A stretch of DNA of 64,000 bases, taken from assembly GCA_022414725.1 (NCBI GenBank), contig CM039464.1, positions 60,007,501-60,071,500 of the forward strand, written 5' to 3'. The notes below the pieces were generated by a model. That model was not told where the DNA came from and searched no databases. It saw nothing but the letters and a program-made list of their open reading frames with translations. The stretch is from Microglena sp. YARC (taxonomy: Eukaryota; Chlorophyta; Chlorophyceae; Chlamydomonadales; Chlamydomonadaceae). A program made the translations under genes and the position numbers. Shown here one piece after another: positions 61,130 through 64,000 of the stretch; the stretch's first letter is position 1, and every line of letters starts with the position of its first letter.

Positions 61130-64000
61130 ACCTGCTTTGCTCCCTCGCCTCCTTCGCTCGCCCCACTCCCTCTCTCCCCTCTCCTCTCTCCCTCTCTCGC
61201 CTCCTTCCTCCCTCTCCCTCTCAACTCTCACCTCTTCCCTCTCACTCTCCCTCTACCTCTCCCTCTCACCTCTCCCTCTCCCCTCCCTCTCGCCTCTCCC
61301 TCTCCCTACTCCCTCTCCTCTCTCTCTCCCTTCCTCCCCCGCTCCCCTCCTCCTCACCCTCACCCCTCACCCTCACCCTCACCCTACCTCACCTCACCCT
61401 CCACCATCACCTCCCACCTTCCCCTCCCCGCCCCCCCCCCCCCTCACCCCTTCCCCCCTCATCCTCCCGTCCTTCCTCCCTCCCCCTCCTCCCCCTTCCC
61501 CTTCCCGCCCTCCTCATCCCCCTCCCTCCTCCTTCCTCCTCTTCCTCATCCCTCCTCCTCCTTCCCCTCCCCCCCCTCCCCTCCCCCCTCCTTCCTCCCT
61601 CTCCTCTCCCGTCCTCCCCTCCCCCCTCCCCCCCTCCCTCCCTCTCCTCCCCCTCCTACCCCTCCTACCCCATCCCCCCCCTCCCTTCCCACTCCCCCCC
61701 CTCCTCCTCCCTCCCTCCCTCTCCCCTCCCCTCTCCCTCCTCTCCCTCCTCCCTCTCCTCCCCTCTCCCTCTCCCTCTCCCTCTCACTATTCCTCTCCCT
61801 CTTCCCTCTCCCTCTCCCTCCTCGCCTCCCTCCCCTCCCTCCTCTCTTCTCCCTCACCCCTCCCTCAGACGAAGCAGAAGCAGATAGACAGAGGCAAGGG
61901 CATTGACAGTGACAGAGACAAGGCAAATAACGCATACAATGTTTGACAATACAAAATTCACCTGTTTGACAAAAATAATAACATGCTGGAGCATTTACAT
62001 ACACTGTTTGGACACAACTCATACACTGTTGGTATGCACAATACAACGCCGGACAAACCACATACACTGTCAACATTTCACATGCACTGTTCGGGTGGAA
62101 GGATAGCATGAGGGTGGGGGTTCCATCAGGGTTGGAGAATGGGGTGGGGCGCCAACTTAAGTATGCAGCCATCAAGGTGGGTGGGGGGGATGCCAATTAG
62201 GGGTGGGGGGGGTGGCGGGTGGGTGGTGTGTGTTGGTGTGTGGGTTGGGGGGGGGGGACTATTGTGGAACGCGAGGCAGACTATACGTAAAGTGGCACTA
62301 GCACTTTGCTGTCTGTACAATGCAGGACCAACCAAATTAGAATCATATTATATCCTCTAGTCAGGTGCTAGTCTATACGGTCTGCAGAATAAACGTCCAG
62401 CGAAAATTTTATGTTTCATTAGATTTGCCCTCCTCTCCCTCTCCCTCTCGCCTCCTCCCTCTCCCCTCCTCTCCCTCTTTCCTCCCTCCTCTTTCCTCCC
62501 TCATCCTCTCCCTCCTCTCTCCTCCCGATTCTCTCCCTCCACATTCTCCCCTCACCCCCCTCACCCTCTCCCTTTCCCACCCTCCCCCTCCCCCTCACCC
62601 CCCTCACCCCTTCCCCCCCTCCCTCCTCCTTCCTCCCTCCCACCTCCCTCCTCCCCTCCGCCCTCCACCCGTCCCCTCCTCCCTCTTCTCCTTCCTTAAA
62701 CTCTCTTCCTTCTCCTCCCCCTCCCTCCCTTCCTTCCTCCCTCCTCCTCCTCCTTCCCCCTCCCCCCCCCCCCTCCCCTCCCCCTCCCCTCCCCCCTCCC
62801 CTCCCCCTCCCCCTCCCCTCCCCCTCCGCCTCCCTCCTCCCCCCCATCCCCCATACCTCCCCTCCCCCTCCCCTCCCTCCCTTCCTCCCCCCTCTCGTCC
62901 TCCCCCTCCTCCCCCCCCTACCCTACCCCCCCCGCTCCCCCCCCCCATCACGCCTCCCTCCTCCCCCTCCCCCCCCCTCCCCCTCCCCATCCCTTTACCC
63001 CCTCCACCCTCCCCACCCTCTCCTCCCGCTACGCCTCCTCCTCCCCCCCGCCCCCCCCCCTACCCCCTCCACCCCCCTACCCTCCCCTATCGCTTCCTAC
63101 CCCTACCCCTACCCCTACCCCCCCTCCCCTCCCCTCCCCTTCCCTCTCCCCCTCCCCCCCCTACCCCTCCCTCCTCCCGCTCTCCCCTTCCTCCTCCCTC
63201 TCCCTCCTCCCTTCTTCCCTCCTCCCCCTCCCCTCCCTCCCCTAACCTTCCCTCCTCCCACATTCAACCTCCCTCGCCTCCTCCCTCCTCCCTCCTCCCT
63301 CCCCTCCTCCCTCCTCCGCTCCTCTCTTCTCTCTCCTATCTCCCTCCTCCCTCTCCTCCCCTCCCTCCCTCCTCATCTCTCTCCCTCCAGAGGAATCCCT
63401 CCCTCAGACAAAAGCAAAGCATTAGACAGAGGCAAGGGCATTGACAGTGACAGAGACAAAGGCATAACGCATACAATGTTGGACATACAACATACACTGT
63501 TGGACATACAACACACATTGCTGGACATCACATACACTGTTTTGGACACACACATACACCTGTTGGTTTTTGCACATACACTGCCGGACAAATAACACAA
63601 ACACATGTCAGACATTTCACACACTGTTCGGTGGTGGGAATGGGAATACGCCATGAGGGTTGGGGGTCCGATCAGGTGGCTGGATGATGGGGTTGGGGCT
63701 GCCCAACTTGAGTATTGGCAGCCATCAAGGGGGGGTGGGGGGGGGATGCCATAGGGTGGGGGGGGTGGCGGTGGGTGGTGGTGTGTTTGGTGTGTGTGTG
63801 TGGTGTGTGTGGGGGGGGGGGGGGGGGGACTATTGTGGACGCAGGCAAGACTAACGTAAAGTGGCCCTAGCATTGCTGTCCTGTACAAGCAGGACCACCT
63901 AATTAGATCATATTATACTCCTAGTCAGGTGCTAGTCTATAGTCTGCCAGAAGTAAAGCTGTCAGCCGAATTATTTATGTTCTCAGAATTGCCCTCCCTC
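61130..64000. repeat. Macrosatellite: polypyrimidine tract plus ~0.5-kb spacer
   Basis: A CCCTCTCC/CCTCCCTC tract (61130-61860) is followed by a spacer (61865-62425) with GACAGAGGCAAGGGCATTGA, several ACATACACTGTTGGACA copies and a G-rich GGTGGGGGG patch. The order repeats: tract at 62427-63390, spacer at 63400-63985, and the next tract begins at 63990. The period is about 1.55 kb. The purine strand is suited to triplex formation and the spacer to G-quadruplexes. Long Pro/Ser- or Gly/Arg-rich open frames here are artefacts of composition. Confidence 0.85.

Noticed and set aside
61029..63444. Pro/Ser-rich and Gly/Arg/Glu-rich frames of up to 359 residues
   Set aside because: They are products of polypyrimidine/polypurine tracts and have no start context or domain.

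Overview
The window looks like nuclear DNA of a repeat-rich eukaryote, most plausibly a microalga, carrying an integrated piece of a large DNA virus. I see no bacterial operons and no confident host protein gene. What can be recognised is a copia-type LTR retrotransposon, a non-LTR retrotransposon (LINE) with tRNA-derived SINEs, small inverted-repeat DNA elements, very long tandem arrays, and a block of virus-like replication genes. The algal assignment is an inference from element types and viral gene content, not from a diagnostic host gene. A run of exactly 1000 N shows this is a scaffold, and many one-base indels in otherwise readable frames mean that assembly error and gene decay cannot always be separated.

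Layout. 0-3.4 kb: short tandem repeats and pyrimidine-rich DNA, ending in a long foldback. 3.4-9.2 kb: a C-rich minisatellite. 9.6-18.6 kb: a mosaic of a LINE 3' fragment, three tRNA-derived SINEs, several inverted-repeat elements with target duplications, and short tandem arrays. 18.6-25.6 kb: one long decayed LINE on the minus strand (endonuclease, reverse transcriptase, RNase H, C-terminal domain). 25.6-39.0 kb: one copia element on the minus strand, split by a 10.8-kb insertion made mostly of seven 1.29-kb satellite units, the last of which carries its own hAT-like insertion.

40-58 kb: virus-like block. It has three or four small unknown genes with AT-rich upstream regions, a primase-polymerase/D5 helicase (minus strand, two frameshifts), a DEDDh 3'-5' exonuclease (intact), a second unrelated and badly decayed primase-helicase (minus strand), and a further degenerate coding stretch. 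Between these genes lies a family of hairpin elements whose stems covary. A motif with core CGAGTGTAAAC sits directly before the exonuclease start and occurs 25 times in tandem before the primase start. Each primase-helicase is followed at its 3' end by a long tandem array (140-bp and 305-bp units). No capsid, packaging or polymerase B gene is visible.

58.5-59.5 kb: assembly gap. 59.5-64 kb: GT-rich DNA, a kilobase with nothing recognisable, then a macrosatellite in which polypyrimidine tracts alternate with a roughly 0.5-kb spacer.

The most unusual material is in the 40-56 kb block: the amplified promoter-like motif, the covarying intergenic hairpins, and the arrays abutting both replicative helicases.
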